The notes beneath the pieces are model-generated. The model searched no databases and was not told where the DNA came from. It saw nothing but the letters and a program-made list of their open reading frames with translations. A DNA stretch of 62,745 nucleotides from Planctomycetaceae bacterium (lineage in GTDB: Bacteria; Planctomycetota; Planctomycetia; Pirellulales; Thermoguttaceae): the NCBI GenBank assembly GCA_012719125.1, contig JAAYAY010000042.1:1-62745 (forward strand). Direction: 5' to 3'. Positions 14,956-24,942 of the stretch are shown piece by piece (position 1 is the stretch's first letter; each line of letters starts with the position of its first letter). The position numbers were made by a program, and so were the translations under genes.

Positions 14956-17133
14956 CTACGGCAGCGGGTTAAACGATTTGTCTGCGTCTAGGGCGTTGTG
15001 CCCTACTGTGTCCATGAGTTCTGGATAGCCGGGGCCGCCGGCGGCGAGGTAGCCGTTGCTGCTGCCGTCGGCGTTGGGGCTGACCCAGAAGGAATAGAGG
15101 GCCCCGCCGGTCAAGTGGAAGCGGAAGCGGACGGGCTTGCCGGCCAGGTTGGCGAGGCTCGGCGCATCGCGCCAGGCGACCTGGGCGAGCGTGCTGTCAG
15201 TTGAGACCGGGCGGCAACGATCGGTAGTGAAGGGTTCGATGGGGCGGTTCTGCTCGTCGAGGACTTCGACAACCAGCTTGCCTTCGGGGCAGTCGGCGTT
15301 GACGAACAGGTATTCACCCGAAAAGGAGACGGGGCGAGTGGTGAGCGTGCCGCCGCCGGGGCCGGCCTCCATGGAGACAAAGCCGTCGCGGCGCAAGAAA
15401 GCGATGCCCGTGCTGCCGCGGTCGTACATGCCGTTCTTCTTCCAGTGCGGGTCGAGCCGTGTCGAGTCGCCCTGGAAACCGATGTAGTAGAACCAGAGCT
15501 TGTCGCCCCGCACGGTGCACAGCCCGCCCACCGACTGCACGTAGCCCCGATCCCAAACGTCCTTGCGCGAGGCGGGGATGAACGGTTCTCGATCGGGGCG
15601 ATGCCAGTGGAAACCGTCGCGGCTGTAGGCCAGGTTCAACTCGGTGATCTTGGGGAGCCCCGTCTTCATGCACTCGTCATTCGGCGGGCCGAGGTGCATC
15701 TGGTAGATCCCCAGCATGATGCTTTCGTAGGCCACGGCATCAAGATTGTAGAGTTGGGCAGGCACACCGATCGCCGGGTCGGGCGGATCAAGCCGATCGG
15801 CGGCGGCCCAGAAGACGGGCGTCTGGTCGTCGGCATATTGGGTGAAGTCGTGCCACTCGGCCCCCTTGAGGAAGTCGTCGGCCTCCCAGTAGTGGCGGCT
15901 GCGGCCCCGAACGCCGGAGCGAAGGCTATAGACCCACTTCTTGCGGAAGGGATTGTAGAACATGGTGCTGCGGTCGCCCGTGATTCCGCTGTCGATCGGT
16001 TTGCTCCAGTGGACGCCGTCGGCCGAGACCATGCACTTGCCCGGCAGATTGCCTCCCGGCGGACGCATGTAGATCTTCCAACGCTGCTCGGGATTGCCGC
16101 CTTTGTAGTCGGGGAAGACGGTCCACGAGTCGGGCGTGAGGGACGGATCGAGGATGCGGTTCGTGCCGGGCTCGTTGTCCAACTCGGGGCGATCCCAATG
16201 GAGACCGTCGGGGCTGGTGGCGTAGCAGATGGTATGAATCCAACCGGCCTCGTACCACATGCGAAACCGCTGGAGCTGCGGATCCCACCACACGCCGCCG
16301 CTTTTCGGGCAGGCGATCGCGTTTTCCTCGCCGTGGAGTTCCAACCCTGTTTCCGGCTTGAGGACCGGGTTGCCCTCATACTTCTGGGCCTTGTGGAACT
16401 TGCGCTCCATGTCGGTCGAGTCGATCAGGAAGTCGTCGACGAAGAGTTGGCGTCCCATGTCGATGGAGATTACCGCGGGCGGATGATTGAGGTAGGGGAC
16501 CTCCATCGGTTCGTTGTCGTCCGGGTCGAGGTGCCGCGGAGGCCAGACCTTGGGCAAGCGGATGCCGTTGTAGAGCAGTTCGCCGTCGTTTTCCGGCCAT
16601 GGATTCGGTGGATCGAGCGGCACAGGGCGCCAGCGGGTCATCTTCGTCGGACCGACCAGAACCGCCCACTTGGCCAGGCGGTACTCTTCGCCCTCTTCGA
16701 GCTGCTTCTGATAGACTCGGACGAGGTCGTATTCGGCGTCGCCGAAGAGTTGGTAGAGCTTGCCCGTGTCGATTCGGGTGAAACCGGCCGCCTCAAGTTC
16801 CTTGTAGACGGTAGCCGCCCGGGGATGCTTTGGGTCGGGAGTGAGGATGGTCACCAGACCCGGCTTCGTGCAGCGGAAGCCGGTCCGATCGATGGAATTG
16901 CGGACCAGCGGTTGACCGAGCAGGAAGTCGGGGGCCTCCTTGAGGGTGTAGACGCGATTTGTGTAGAGCTTGACACCGATCTGGAAGACGTCCTTCTCGA
17001 ATTGTTCGAAGAGTTCGATCTCGGCGGACGGACCTTCGAATGGCGTCGAGCGGGTTTCGACGCCAACGGCGTGGATCGCCGGCATCATGGTGAGTGCGAG
17101 GTAGACCAGCGAACGAGTGATGGTAGATGTCAT
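14956..17133 (-). CDS. Secreted LFVDDFLI-family propeller protein with extra N-terminal domain
   Basis: 725 residues from ATG 17133, preceded by GAGGAG and followed by a signal peptide (ITRSLVYLALTMMPAIHAVG). Residues ~30-240 form a domain not seen in the paralogue at 4103 (contains IGVKLYTNRVYTLKEAPDF). At about residue 240 the family motif MGRQLFVDDFLIDS begins a propeller with sialidase/GH43-like blades (FRMWYEAGWIHTICYATSPD, SADGVHWSKP, YSRDGFHWHRP). The last ~110 residues again form the beta-rich C-terminal domain (GEYLFVNADCPEGKLVVEVLD). Probably an extracellular glycan-acting enzyme. A MITE-like repeat lies directly upstream at 17173-17425. Confidence 0.8.
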   Translation of the reverse strand: MTSTITRSLVYLALTMMPAIHAVGVETRSTPFEGPSAEIELFEQFEKDVFQIGVKLYTNRVYTLKEAPDFLLGQPLVRNSIDRTGFRCTKPGLVTILTPDPKHPRAATVYKELEAAGFTRIDTGKLYQLFGDAEYDLVRVYQKQLEEGEEYRLAKWAVLVGPTKMTRWRPVPLDPPNPWPENDGELLYNGIRLPKVWPPRHLDPDDNEPMEVPYLNHPPAVISIDMGRQLFVDDFLIDSTDMERKFHKAQKYEGNPVLKPETGLELHGEENAIACPKSGGVWWDPQLQRFRMWYEAGWIHTICYATSPDGLHWDRPELDNEPGTNRILDPSLTPDSWTVFPDYKGGNPEQRWKIYMRPPGGNLPGKCMVSADGVHWSKPIDSGITGDRSTMFYNPFRKKWVYSLRSGVRGRSRHYWEADDFLKGAEWHDFTQYADDQTPVFWAAADRLDPPDPAIGVPAQLYNLDAVAYESIMLGIYQMHLGPPNDECMKTGLPKITELNLAYSRDGFHWHRPDREPFIPASRKDVWDRGYVQSVGGLCTVRGDKLWFYYIGFQGDSTRLDPHWKKNGMYDRGSTGIAFLRRDGFVSMEAGPGGGTLTTRPVSFSGEYLFVNADCPEGKLVVEVLDEQNRPIEPFTTDRCRPVSTDSTLAQVAWRDAPSLANLAGKPVRFRFHLTGGALYSFWVSPNADGSSNGYLAAGGPGYPELMDTVGHNALDADKSFNPLP

Positions 17134-17172
17134 CAAAGAGGTTCTCCTCAAGTAACAACGGCGTTTCATCAC

Positions 17173-17425
17173 CTACGCCGAAGGCGTTGTATTCCAAAGC
17201 CCGGCGTCGCGCAGCGCACGCTGGGTATGTGAAGCGAGATGTCTCATGTACCCCGAAGGGGTTCAACAGGCTCGGTTATCGGTCCTAATCCTGTGGTTTC
17301 CAAATGAACGATCATGCGCCAGCACGTTTTGTTGTACCCCGTTGGGGTACGGATACTTGCCGTCGGTCGTTCCCCAGCGTGCGCTTCGCGACGCCGGGCT
17401 GTGGAATGTAACGCCTTCGGCGTAG
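17173..17425. repeat. MITE-like element with ~53-base terminal inverted repeats
   Basis: The sequence at 17173-17225 (starting CTACGCCGAAGGCGTT and ending CGCACGCTGGG) is matched by its reverse complement at 17373-17425 (CCCAGCGTGCG to CTTCGGCGTAG) with few mismatches. Inside, two smaller palindromes, ACCCCGAAGGGGT near 17240 and ACCCCGTTGGGGT near 17336, repeat the same style. No protein is encoded. It fills the gap between two minus-strand genes. Confidence 0.75.
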
Positions 17426-17433
17426 ACGCTGAT

Positions 17434-19638
17434 TCAGTCGCCCGTCTTCTGCACCATCGGAATCGCTGCCCCATAATAAACCGCCCGGTGGCGATTGTCG
17501 TCGAAGGCGAAGTGGAGGAAGCGTCCGTCGGGGCTGACGAAGCCGTCGGGGTAGTTGAGCCGGCCGCCCTTATCGACCGATTCGGCGACGAGCACACGGC
17601 GATAGGGCCAGGTCTTGAGCCCATCGAAACTGATCCAGAGTGCGAGCGGACTACGGTGTTTGGGATTCGGATTGTGAAGGAGGGCGACGCGATCGCCGCC
17701 CAGTCCGTACAAGGTCGCCTTCGAGCCCGGGTTAGGGATGTCGGTCTTTCGGGCGAACTCGGGCCACGTCCGGCCGCCGTCCTTCGACTCGGCGTAATAG
17801 AGCACACCGCCTAGACCGTCGGCGCGGATGATCATGGCGATCGTGCCGTCGGCCAGTTCGACGATATTCGCTTCGGCCCAGCAGTGGTGGTTCTCGTCTT
17901 CGGTCAGACGGATGTTGCCGAAGATTTCCCAGGTCTTGCCGCCGTCGGAACTAGCGATCACGCCGTTTCGCGGATCGCGGGGCGTGTGGATGAATCGGCC
18001 GAGGCTGATCTTATGGGCTTCCGCGTCGCAGTGGGCGTACCACTGGTACGGCATGAGAATCCGCCCGTCGCGGGTCTCGATATGATTGCGAATGAACGAG
18101 CGATCGGCCAGTTTGCCGGGGGCCGGTTCCAGGGGCGACCAGGTGCGGCAGCCGTCGGTGCTGTGGGCGAAGTAGGTCTTCCAGTCGCCGAAGCCGCCGT
18201 TGTGGACCGAGACGACGAGCGTGCAACGGTCGGGAAGAACCATCAGCTCACAAGGGCAGAGTGCCTTGTTGGGATCTTTCGACTTGACGCCGAAATCGAT
18301 CGGCTCCATTGCCGACCAGGTCCTGCCCTGATCGGTGCTGCGCCCGAGAAAAACGCGATTGGCGGGCATGGGTTCCGTGTCGCCGTCGCCCAGCATGACC
18401 AGGACCCAACTGCCGTCGGCCAGTTGGCGGAGCGTCGTATCGCAGACCAGCTTGTTGGGCGATTTGCCGTCGAAGACCACGCAGGTTCGATCCTGGCCGG
18501 CGTCGAGTTCCTCCATCTTGAAGCGGGTCGAGACGACGGAGTGTTTCCGCCGGTCGTTCCAGTACTTGAGATAGGTTGTGGCAACAAGCGTGCCGTCGGG
18601 CAGTAACTCCAATCCCGGATAGCCGCAGTCCGTGCCGGCATAGTTGTGAAGCAGCTTCAGGCGATATTGGCCTTCACGCTGATTGACGATGTCGTCGTAG
18701 GTTCCGACCCAGCCAACGAAGTGCCCCCGGGTGGGGCTCTCGGGGGCCATGTCGCGGAAGACGATCACGAGCCGCCCGTCGGGTGCGTACTTCGCCTGGT
18801 GACGGTCGCCCGTCAGCGAGTCCTGCACGCTTTTTGGCTGCGACCAGGTCTTGCCCTCATCGTCGGAAACCATGAACAGCGAGTTGATCGTCCGCATGTT
18901 CTCTCGCATCAGGCAGAGGAGTTGCTTGCCGTCGGGAGACCGGATGAAGCACGGTTCGCAGGGCTTGAATTCCGGCATGTCGCAGATGATCTGCACGGGA
19001 CCCCAGGTCAGCCCGCCGTCGGTCGAGATGCTCTGGACGACGTTGTTCGATCGCTTGTCCGGGTCGTTCGCACGCCGCGCGTTGGTGGCTGCCAGGAGCT
19101 TCTTGCCGCCCTCGACGGGAGTGATCGTGCACCAGGGCATGACCGACTTTTCCATCTTGAGGCCTTCGATCGAGCGCATGTCGGTCCAGGTCTTGCCGTC
19201 GTCTTCCGAATAGGCAGAAACCAGCCCCTCGCCCAGTTGTGCAAAGACGAACAGCCGGGCCTTCCCTTCGGGATCGACCAGACGATAGATGGCCGGGCAG
19301 TTCTTGACCTTGCGCCAGCTTTCGGGAACCGGCAGCAACTGGCTCCAGGTCTTGCCGCCGTCGTCGCTTCGCTTCATGGGTCCGCACTCACCGCCGTGGT
19401 TGTAGGTCCAGACGGCGAACATGGTCTTGCCGTCGGGGAGGAGCACGGTGGTCGGATGGCCCTGGTAAACGGTTTCCGTGCCGGTGGCGACCACCACCTG
19501 GCGATCGGCGTCCTGCGACAGGTCGATGAGCGGGATGCTGAAGGAGGGGGAGATGGCTGGGGCTTCGGCTGCCGCAGTAGGGAATACGCTGGCAGCTAAC
19601 AAGCCGACGGTGAGTGTGGCCAGGCAGATGGATTTCAT
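17434..19638 (-). CDS. Secreted double BNR/sialidase-fold protein
   Basis: 734 residues from ATG 19638, followed by a signal peptide ([20 protein letters not shown]). Nine Asp-box-like motifs are visible, including [63 protein letters not shown] and SKDGGRTWP, enough for two six-bladed propellers in tandem, the second beginning near residue 370. The fold is that of exo-alpha-sialidases, but planctomycete members often lack known activity and the arginine triad was not assignable. An in-frame start 17 codons upstream lacks a signal sequence directly after it and was rejected. Cleavage of terminal sugars from algal or other glycans is inference. Confidence 0.88.
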   Translation of the reverse strand: MKSICLATLTVGLLAASVFPTAAAEAPAISPSFSIPLIDLSQDADRQVVVATGTETVYQGHPTTVLLPDGKTMFAVWTYNHGGECGPMKRSDDGGKTWSQLLPVPESWRKVKNCPAIYRLVDPEGKARLFVFAQLGEGLVSAYSEDDGKTWTDMRSIEGLKMEKSVMPWCTITPVEGGKKLLAATNARRANDPDKRSNNVVQSISTDGGLTWGPVQIICDMPEFKPCEPCFIRSPDGKQLLCLMRENMRTINSLFMVSDDEGKTWSQPKSVQDSLTGDRHQAKYAPDGRLVIVFRDMAPESPTRGHFVGWVGTYDDIVNQREGQYRLKLLHNYAGTDCGYPGLELLPDGTLVATTYLKYWNDRRKHSVVSTRFKMEELDAGQDRTCVVFDGKSPNKLVCDTTLRQLADGSWVLVMLGDGDTEPMPANRVFLGRSTDQGRTWSAMEPIDFGVKSKDPNKALCPCELMVLPDRCTLVVSVHNGGFGDWKTYFAHSTDGCRTWSPLEPAPGKLADRSFIRNHIETRDGRILMPYQWYAHCDAEAHKISLGRFIHTPRDPRNGVIASSDGGKTWEIFGNIRLTEDENHHCWAEANIVELADGTIAMIIRADGLGGVLYYAESKDGGRTWPEFARKTDIPNPGSKATLYGLGGDRVALLHNPNPKHRSPLALWISFDGLKTWPYRRVLVAESVDKGGRLNYPDGFVSPDGRFLHFAFDDNRHRAVYYGAAIPMVQKTGD

Positions 19639-19756
19639 GGTTCGCGTTCTCGGCACGAATTGGTCAGGCTTGAGGCAACGGGTGGGCAAGCTATGAGCGT
19701 AACCAATCCGACGGCGTGAATCAATTTTCGTATTGCTTCAGCCGTCTGAAGCGTCT

Positions 19757-20060
19757 CGCATTCTGCAATGGTCCGCCAGGTAGTGTTGCAGTCAACTTTG
19801 CGCGGCGAATGACGTTTTCCGACACCCTTGGCTCAGAAGAGGGGTTTCTTGTCGGGGTGGTCAGTGTGGGGAACCACGAAACACGCAAAGGACACGAAAG
19901 GGGTGTGTGATGGAAGCCTGAAGCTTTCGGCAAAGGATAGACGACAGGGAAATTGTCGAGGATCGAACAAGGCTGGGGGTATTGTGTTGCATGTACATTA
20001 GTATACCTATTTGGCGGAAAAAGTCAATACAAGAATTGAACAGGTGCGCGGATTTCTGGA
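19757..20060. repeat. Copy 1 of a ~300-base dispersed direct repeat
   Basis: This stretch matches 58253-58548 in the same orientation along nearly its whole length. Shared blocks include GTAGTGTTGCAGTCAACTTT, GGCTCAGAAGAGGGG, GGGGAACCACG, GTACATTAGTATAC and GTGCGCGGATTTCT. No convincing ORF is conserved in both copies, so a non-coding element or mobile-element remnant is likely. The MITE-like element at 20063 begins two bases after this copy ends. Confidence 0.85.
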
Positions 20061-20062
20061 GC

Positions 20063-20378
20063 GTAGGGTGGGCCAAAACGGCCCAGCGCCAAGCGGCTTT
20101 CACCGAGCGGCAATTGTCCAAGGTCATTTCCGTATGAATTGCCGGTCCGCGAGGGACGGCCCACCGTGGGGCGGCTCCCATTTCATGCCGCTTGCATCGA
20201 ATCAAACCGTGTCCCGTCGCGAGTCACCGACCCGTTCCAGCAGGATGCGGCCGTTTTCAAATGGAACGCGTAACATGGTGGGCCGCGTTGGCGTTTTCGT
20301 TGCGCATTGCGGTACAGCATTGGCACGAATGGCGGTAGCGCGAACGAATACCGTCGTGGTTCACTTGGCCCACCCTAC
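20063..20378. repeat. MITE-like element ending in GTAGGGTGGGCCAA inverted repeats
   Basis: GTAGGGTGGGCCAA at 20063-20076 is the exact reverse complement of TTGGCCCACCCTAC at 20365-20378. The 316-base element encodes nothing recognisable. Its right terminus supplies the TAG stop codon of the minus-strand gene that ends at 20375. Confidence 0.8.
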
Positions 20379-22633
20379 GGGCTGGGGCTGTGACTTGCCT
20401 GCCCGGGGTCGACGCGGAGAGGCACTTCTCGGCTTTGCTGCCGCCCACCGGCATCCGTGACGGTGACCCGACACATGGCATTCGGCGTCGGGGCTGGGCA
20501 GAGACACTCCACTGCGTAATGTCCCCTCTGACCGGCCTTCAAGCTCTGATTCCGCCAAGTAACAACGCTCCCTTCACGCTGGAACCCGGAAGTCGCCGTC
20601 CGAGGTAAGAGGGCCTTGTCCAACTGGATGGAGATCGTCAGACCGGTCAGCGATTGTTTTGCCGGACTGGTCACGTCCAGCAGGAGAAACACGCTTTCGC
20701 CTGCGGTGGCAACATCGGTTGGCGTAGGCGACTCGGACGTGGAAGAGAAACGCGCGTTGATCTCAAATGGAGGTGATGCAGGTACAGCCGGTACTGGCAA
20801 GTTGGTTCTTGCCGCGTCTCCTGGTCCACCCACATCAACAGCGCCCCACTTCAGATTCGGATCAAGCAGTTCGTTCACGCGACGCTGGATGATCTCGTCC
20901 TTTCTCCGCTCGCGTTCGCCGATCTGCTTCTCGACCGCATCGAGCCGTCGGCGGAAGGCTTCCAACTCGGCCCGCTGAAGGCTCTGGCGTACTTCGAAGG
21001 CCTTTTGGACAATCGCTTGAATTTGTCCTTCCAGTTGCCCGGTTTCCTTCGGTGACCTCTCCTTCTTGTTGTCTCGGTAGTCGGCAGCGATTTGCGCAGA
21101 CGTGCTTTCCAAGCTATCGTAGGCTTCGCGGGCTGTCGTTACGTTGAGATTCGCGATGGTCAGCGGATCCAGCCCCGCCGGATTTGCGGGATCGGGGTCT
21201 CCGTTCCGGGAGGTCCAACGGCCGGTCGAATTGGCAAACGTGTAGATGTTGTCTTCCAGATTGACGACAATCGCATCGTCGGAGACATCGCTCCGGGCCC
21301 GCTTCGCGCCGTGCGGCAGAGTTGCTTTGTCCCACTTTCCCAATTGCGAGCTGTAGCCGTAGACGGAATCGCCTGCCCGCAGGAAGGCGAGGTCTTCGCT
21401 CATGGTCACAGCAAGACCTTCTCCCGCAGGCGGATCGATCATCTGTTTGGTCCACTTCCCCAGGGCCTTGCTGTATCCCCACACGGCATCCCCTGCCTCG
21501 GACCAGGACAGGATGATGTTGCCCCGTTCCGAATACCGTGACCCCTGTACGCCAGGCAGCGGTTTGTACCCCGTAGCACTCGGTACGGGTATGGGCGGCT
21601 GGACGTACGCGTTCGCGTACGCGGGCACCGGTGCGTACGCGGACGGCAGTGAGGGAACTGTACCGACGTTCGATAGCCGCTTCCACTTCTGCTCCACCAT
21701 CCAGTCGAAAGTTGCATCCGGGTGAGTCGATTGAAAGTGGTGAAGTTCGGTGGCGACGAACTCATTGTCCGGAGAGTCGATTTCAGTTCCGCTGACGAAC
21801 CAGCCGTCGTCGACGCGAGAGAGCAGCAGGAGAATTCGGCCGGTCCAGTCGGGGGGTGAATTTGCTTGCGGGAACCGGGCAAGGAATTGCTCGGTCGTGA
21901 CGTGCGCAAGGAAGAGGGCAGCCGCCTCACCGGCCTGCTGCGACACGAGGACGGTCTCCAAGACTGGCGGCTTCCCGACAAGCAGCTTGCCGAGGCCCTC
22001 GATCTCGTGTCGCCACGCGTTTCGCGCTCCCGGTTTGACCAGGGCGAGGGCGTCGTCGACTCGACCTTCCCTCGCCGCCGCAACATAGGCTTCCGCGGCC
22101 GTGCGGGGGCTGGAGGTTACTGGCTTCGGCGCCGGTTCGGGCGGCGATGAGTCGATTTGCGAAACCACCGTGTCCGAGTAGCGCTCCCGGAAAGCCGCGA
22201 GTTCCTCCTCGGTGCTTTCCTTCCGCTCGATGTCGACGTCGTCGACAACCCAACTGTCGCCGATGCGGACGAGCGTGAACAACAGCCTGCCGGTGCTCTG
22301 CCGGTCTGGTTGCCGTTCAGCAAAAGCAATCTCCTCAGTCAGGACCAACGCCGCACGCCCTCGTTCCGAGCTGCAGACGGTTGCCATGGCGGGCAGCTTC
22401 TTGCCAAGGAGCTTGTGAAAATCCTCAATGGATTCGCGACGCGCCGTGCTCGAGTCCGGCTTTGCCAGGCCGGCGGCATCCTCGATTCGACCGTCCAGGG
22501 CCGCTTTCACGTAGGCCTCGGTCGCAGCCACCGGATCTGAGAACACTTCCCGCGGCAAGTTCTCCTGGCCGAGGCAGTGCGTTGGCCGCAGCAAGGCGAT
22601 CAAGAGCAATCCAATCCAGGCGTATCGTTTCAT
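20375..22633 (-). CDS. Secreted multi-domain protein with NTF2-like repeats, coiled coil and DUF11-like end
   Basis: 752 residues from ATG 22633 (AGGGGAGAA upstream) with signal peptide WIGLLLIALLRPTHCLG. Two tandem ~130-residue repeats start AYVKAALDGRIEDA and AYVAAAREGRVDDAL and look like NTF2/DUF4878-type domains. A Pro/Tyr/Ala linker (PVPAYANAYVQPP) and a beta-rich segment with YSKALGKWTKQ / YSSQLGKWDKA repeats follow. Next comes a charged coiled coil (~residues 545-630, with AFRRRLDAVEKQIGERERR) and finally an Ig-like DUF11-type domain. The last codons and stop lie at the MITE-like element 20063-20378, so the natural C terminus may be lost. The kinase gene is 40 bases upstream, suggesting an operon. 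Function unknown. Confidence 0.8.
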   Translation of the reverse strand: MKRYAWIGLLLIALLRPTHCLGQENLPREVFSDPVAATEAYVKAALDGRIEDAAGLAKPDSSTARRESIEDFHKLLGKKLPAMATVCSSERGRAALVLTEEIAFAERQPDRQSTGRLLFTLVRIGDSWVVDDVDIERKESTEEELAAFRERYSDTVVSQIDSSPPEPAPKPVTSSPRTAAEAYVAAAREGRVDDALALVKPGARNAWRHEIEGLGKLLVGKPPVLETVLVSQQAGEAAALFLAHVTTEQFLARFPQANSPPDWTGRILLLLSRVDDGWFVSGTEIDSPDNEFVATELHHFQSTHPDATFDWMVEQKWKRLSNVGTVPSLPSAYAPVPAYANAYVQPPIPVPSATGYKPLPGVQGSRYSERGNIILSWSEAGDAVWGYSKALGKWTKQMIDPPAGEGLAVTMSEDLAFLRAGDSVYGYSSQLGKWDKATLPHGAKRARSDVSDDAIVVNLEDNIYTFANSTGRWTSRNGDPDPANPAGLDPLTIANLNVTTAREAYDSLESTSAQIAADYRDNKKERSPKETGQLEGQIQAIVQKAFEVRQSLQRAELEAFRRRLDAVEKQIGERERRKDEIIQRRVNELLDPNLKWGAVDVGGPGDAARTNLPVPAVPASPPFEINARFSSTSESPTPTDVATAGESVFLLLDVTSPAKQSLTGLTISIQLDKALLPRTATSGFQREGSVVTWRNQSLKAGQRGHYAVECLCPAPTPNAMCRVTVTDAGGRQQSREVPLRVDPGQASHSPSP

Positions 22634-22673
22634 AACGTTCTCCCCTTCTCGTAAGACGAGGCCGCGGCCTCCT

Positions 22674-24767
22674 CTATTTCTCGTCCACCGCCGCACCGCC
22701 CCAGTCGCAGGCGGCGCGCTCCTCAAACGCATTCAACTCCCGATCCATGTTCTGGATACTCGCGGATGCTTCATCGTGCCAATCGGCCAACGGGCCAGAA
22801 TCCTCCGGTGGGGCCTCCGCGCGATGCCACACAGGCGGTTCAGGATCCCAGCGAATATTCGACAACTCTCCCAGTTCAAACTCCACGCCCGTCTCCGCCA
22901 GACGATCGATACGCTCTTGCGTAAGTGTGAAATTGGCTCCGTTGTCACCGTTGCGTCGGGGAACAAATACTCCCGCGGTCCAACACTTCTTTCCCTGGTC
23001 CATCGTCTCCGCGAAGGAATCCAAGCGGCATTGCGTGCCAAGGACCCCAACGAAATTGTCCACTTGCGTTCCGTCTTCGAGCTTGCCGGAAAGCCCCATG
23101 GCATGGACGCTGACATCACAGCCCAGGTTCTTCTGCATGATCTCGCGAGAATACGTTGCGGCACTTAGGGGCAAGCGAACGTGGATGCCCGGTTCGTGGA
23201 TAATCGTTTGCGTCGGGACTCGCCGCACCCATAGCAAGTCTCCCAGGCGCGGCGTCTTGGCTTCACCATCTTTCGCCGTCGTCCAGCCGCCACGAATCTC
23301 AGCGTCGACAAGCCGAATCGACATCCTCCCTCCGGGCTTGTCATCTTCGCTCCATGTGCCGTTGAAACGCTGTTCGAACCGCGACCACTTCAATCGCAGC
23401 GTGCCTGACCGCTGTTTGTCCTCGTAGCTTCCTTCATACCGGCCGCGTCCTTCGTCTTTGAGAACGACCTCGCCCCAATCGTCTCCGGTCCATATCCCGG
23501 CAATGTCGGGCGGGTCCGAGGCCTGCCACAGGAACTGCCCCAGCAACAGGAAGGCAAACGTGGCGGGAATTGCCAGCCATCGCGTCAGGCGACCGCCGCC
23601 GCGCGACGGGCAGGCCACGGAGGCGGGCAACGGGACGGCCGTCGGCTGCTGCACGTGGGCAAGACATTGCTCCAGCAGTTCGGCCACCTCACCGGCGGAT
23701 GCGAAACGTCCTTCGGGCTGTTTTGCCATGAGTCGCCCGATGATGGCGCACAACCACTGGGGAATCTCCGGATTGATCTCCTGGATGGGTCGGGGCTCCT
23801 CGTCGGTGATGCGTCGAAGCACGCCGTAGCTGGTTTCGGCGCGGAACGGCGCCCTGCCGGTACACGCGGCGTACAGCGTGCTGCCCAGGCTGAACAGATC
23901 GCTCCGCCGGTCGACCGCTTCGCCCCGGGCCTGTTCGGGCGACATGTACTGCGGCGTTCCGGCGATGACGCCCGATCGGGTCAGGCTGGCGTCGGCGGCG
24001 GCACGAGCCAGGCCGAAGTCGGTGATCAGCACCCGTTCCACACCTTCCGACAACAGGATGTTGGCCGGTTTGATGTCGCGATGGACGAGCCCCTGGGCAT
24101 GGGCGGCCGCCAGTCCGGCTGCCGTTTGCATCCCCACACGCAGCACCTCGGCCGTCGAGAGCGGCCCCGAATCGTCGAGCCGCCGCTGCAGGGAAGTTCC
24201 CCGCACATAGGGCGTGACCAGGTAGGGCAAGTTGCCGGCTTCGGCCACGCCGTAGATCTCGATCACGTTGTCGTGAACCACGGCCGCGGCGGCCCGCGCC
24301 TCGCGAGAGAATCGCGCCCGTGCCGCGCCGCTGCCGGCCAGGACCGGATTGAGGGTCTTGACGGCCACGCAGCGGTCGAGCGAGGGGTCGAACGCTTTCA
24401 GCACGATCCCCATCCCCCCCGAGCCGACAACGCCCATGATTTCGTAACTGCCGAGGCGGCCCAGCATCTGCGGATCGTCGGTGGGGGCAAGATGATCGAG
24501 GACCTGCTGCACCATCAGGCTTCGTGCCGGGGAATCTGCAGGAAGCGTCTGCTCAGACAACGGTTCCATCTCGTATGGGGAGTCCGCCAGATACTCTTCC
24601 GCCAGGTCCCACCAACTCTTGTCGACCACCTCCGACTCCAGCCTCTCGGAGCATGCCGCACACCCGTCGAGATGCTGGGTGAACTCGCTCAGTTCTGCGT
24701 CGGACATTTCATGCCGCAGAAAGCGAGCGATTCGTTCGGCGTCGCAATTCTTCGAACCGGCGTCCAT
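22674..24767 (-). CDS. Membrane Ser/Thr protein kinase with N-terminal zinc-finger motif
   Basis: 697 residues from ATG 24767. The N terminus has a zf-HC2/anti-sigma-like motif HLDGCAACSERL (HxxxCxxC). The kinase domain (~residues 105-365) is complete: GSGGMGIVLKAFD, VAVKTL, catalytic HRDIKPANILL, DFGLA, APE-equivalent MSPEQA. One transmembrane helix follows (IPATFAFLLLGQFLWQA), then an extracytoplasmic beta-rich domain of ~270 residues (IAGIWTGDDWGEVVLKD and onward) of unknown ligand. The ECF sigma gene lies 175 bases upstream on the same strand. Planctomycete ECF factors are often activated through such kinases rather than classical anti-sigma factors, so the pair probably forms one signalling unit. 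Confidence 0.92.
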   Translation of the reverse strand: MDAGSKNCDAERIARFLRHEMSDAELSEFTQHLDGCAACSERLESEVVDKSWWDLAEEYLADSPYEMEPLSEQTLPADSPARSLMVQQVLDHLAPTDDPQMLGRLGSYEIMGVVGSGGMGIVLKAFDPSLDRCVAVKTLNPVLAGSGAARARFSREARAAAAVVHDNVIEIYGVAEAGNLPYLVTPYVRGTSLQRRLDDSGPLSTAEVLRVGMQTAAGLAAAHAQGLVHRDIKPANILLSEGVERVLITDFGLARAAADASLTRSGVIAGTPQYMSPEQARGEAVDRRSDLFSLGSTLYAACTGRAPFRAETSYGVLRRITDEEPRPIQEINPEIPQWLCAIIGRLMAKQPEGRFASAGEVAELLEQCLAHVQQPTAVPLPASVACPSRGGGRLTRWLAIPATFAFLLLGQFLWQASDPPDIAGIWTGDDWGEVVLKDEGRGRYEGSYEDKQRSGTLRLKWSRFEQRFNGTWSEDDKPGGRMSIRLVDAEIRGGWTTAKDGEAKTPRLGDLLWVRRVPTQTIIHEPGIHVRLPLSAATYSREIMQKNLGCDVSVHAMGLSGKLEDGTQVDNFVGVLGTQCRLDSFAETMDQGKKCWTAGVFVPRRNGDNGANFTLTQERIDRLAETGVEFELGELSNIRWDPEPPVWHRAEAPPEDSGPLADWHDEASASIQNMDRELNAFEERAACDWGGAAVDEK

Positions 24768-24942
24768 GTCTGCATATCCTTGGGGACAACCCAGAAGCAA
24801 GTTACCGTTTTCGGCCCAACCCGATTCGCAATGGACCATCCGCTCCAGGAATGATGGAATACTGGAATGATGGAATGTCCCAGGAAACGAGCATCACCGG
24901 AAGGTCTGGTTGACCTCACCCCATTATTCCATTCTTCCGTCA

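Noticed and set aside
19757-19933. A short minus-strand frame containing SENVIRR, present in both copies of the 300-base repeat
   Set aside because: The peptide is shared only because the DNA is repeated; frames diverge on both sides and there is no ribosome site.
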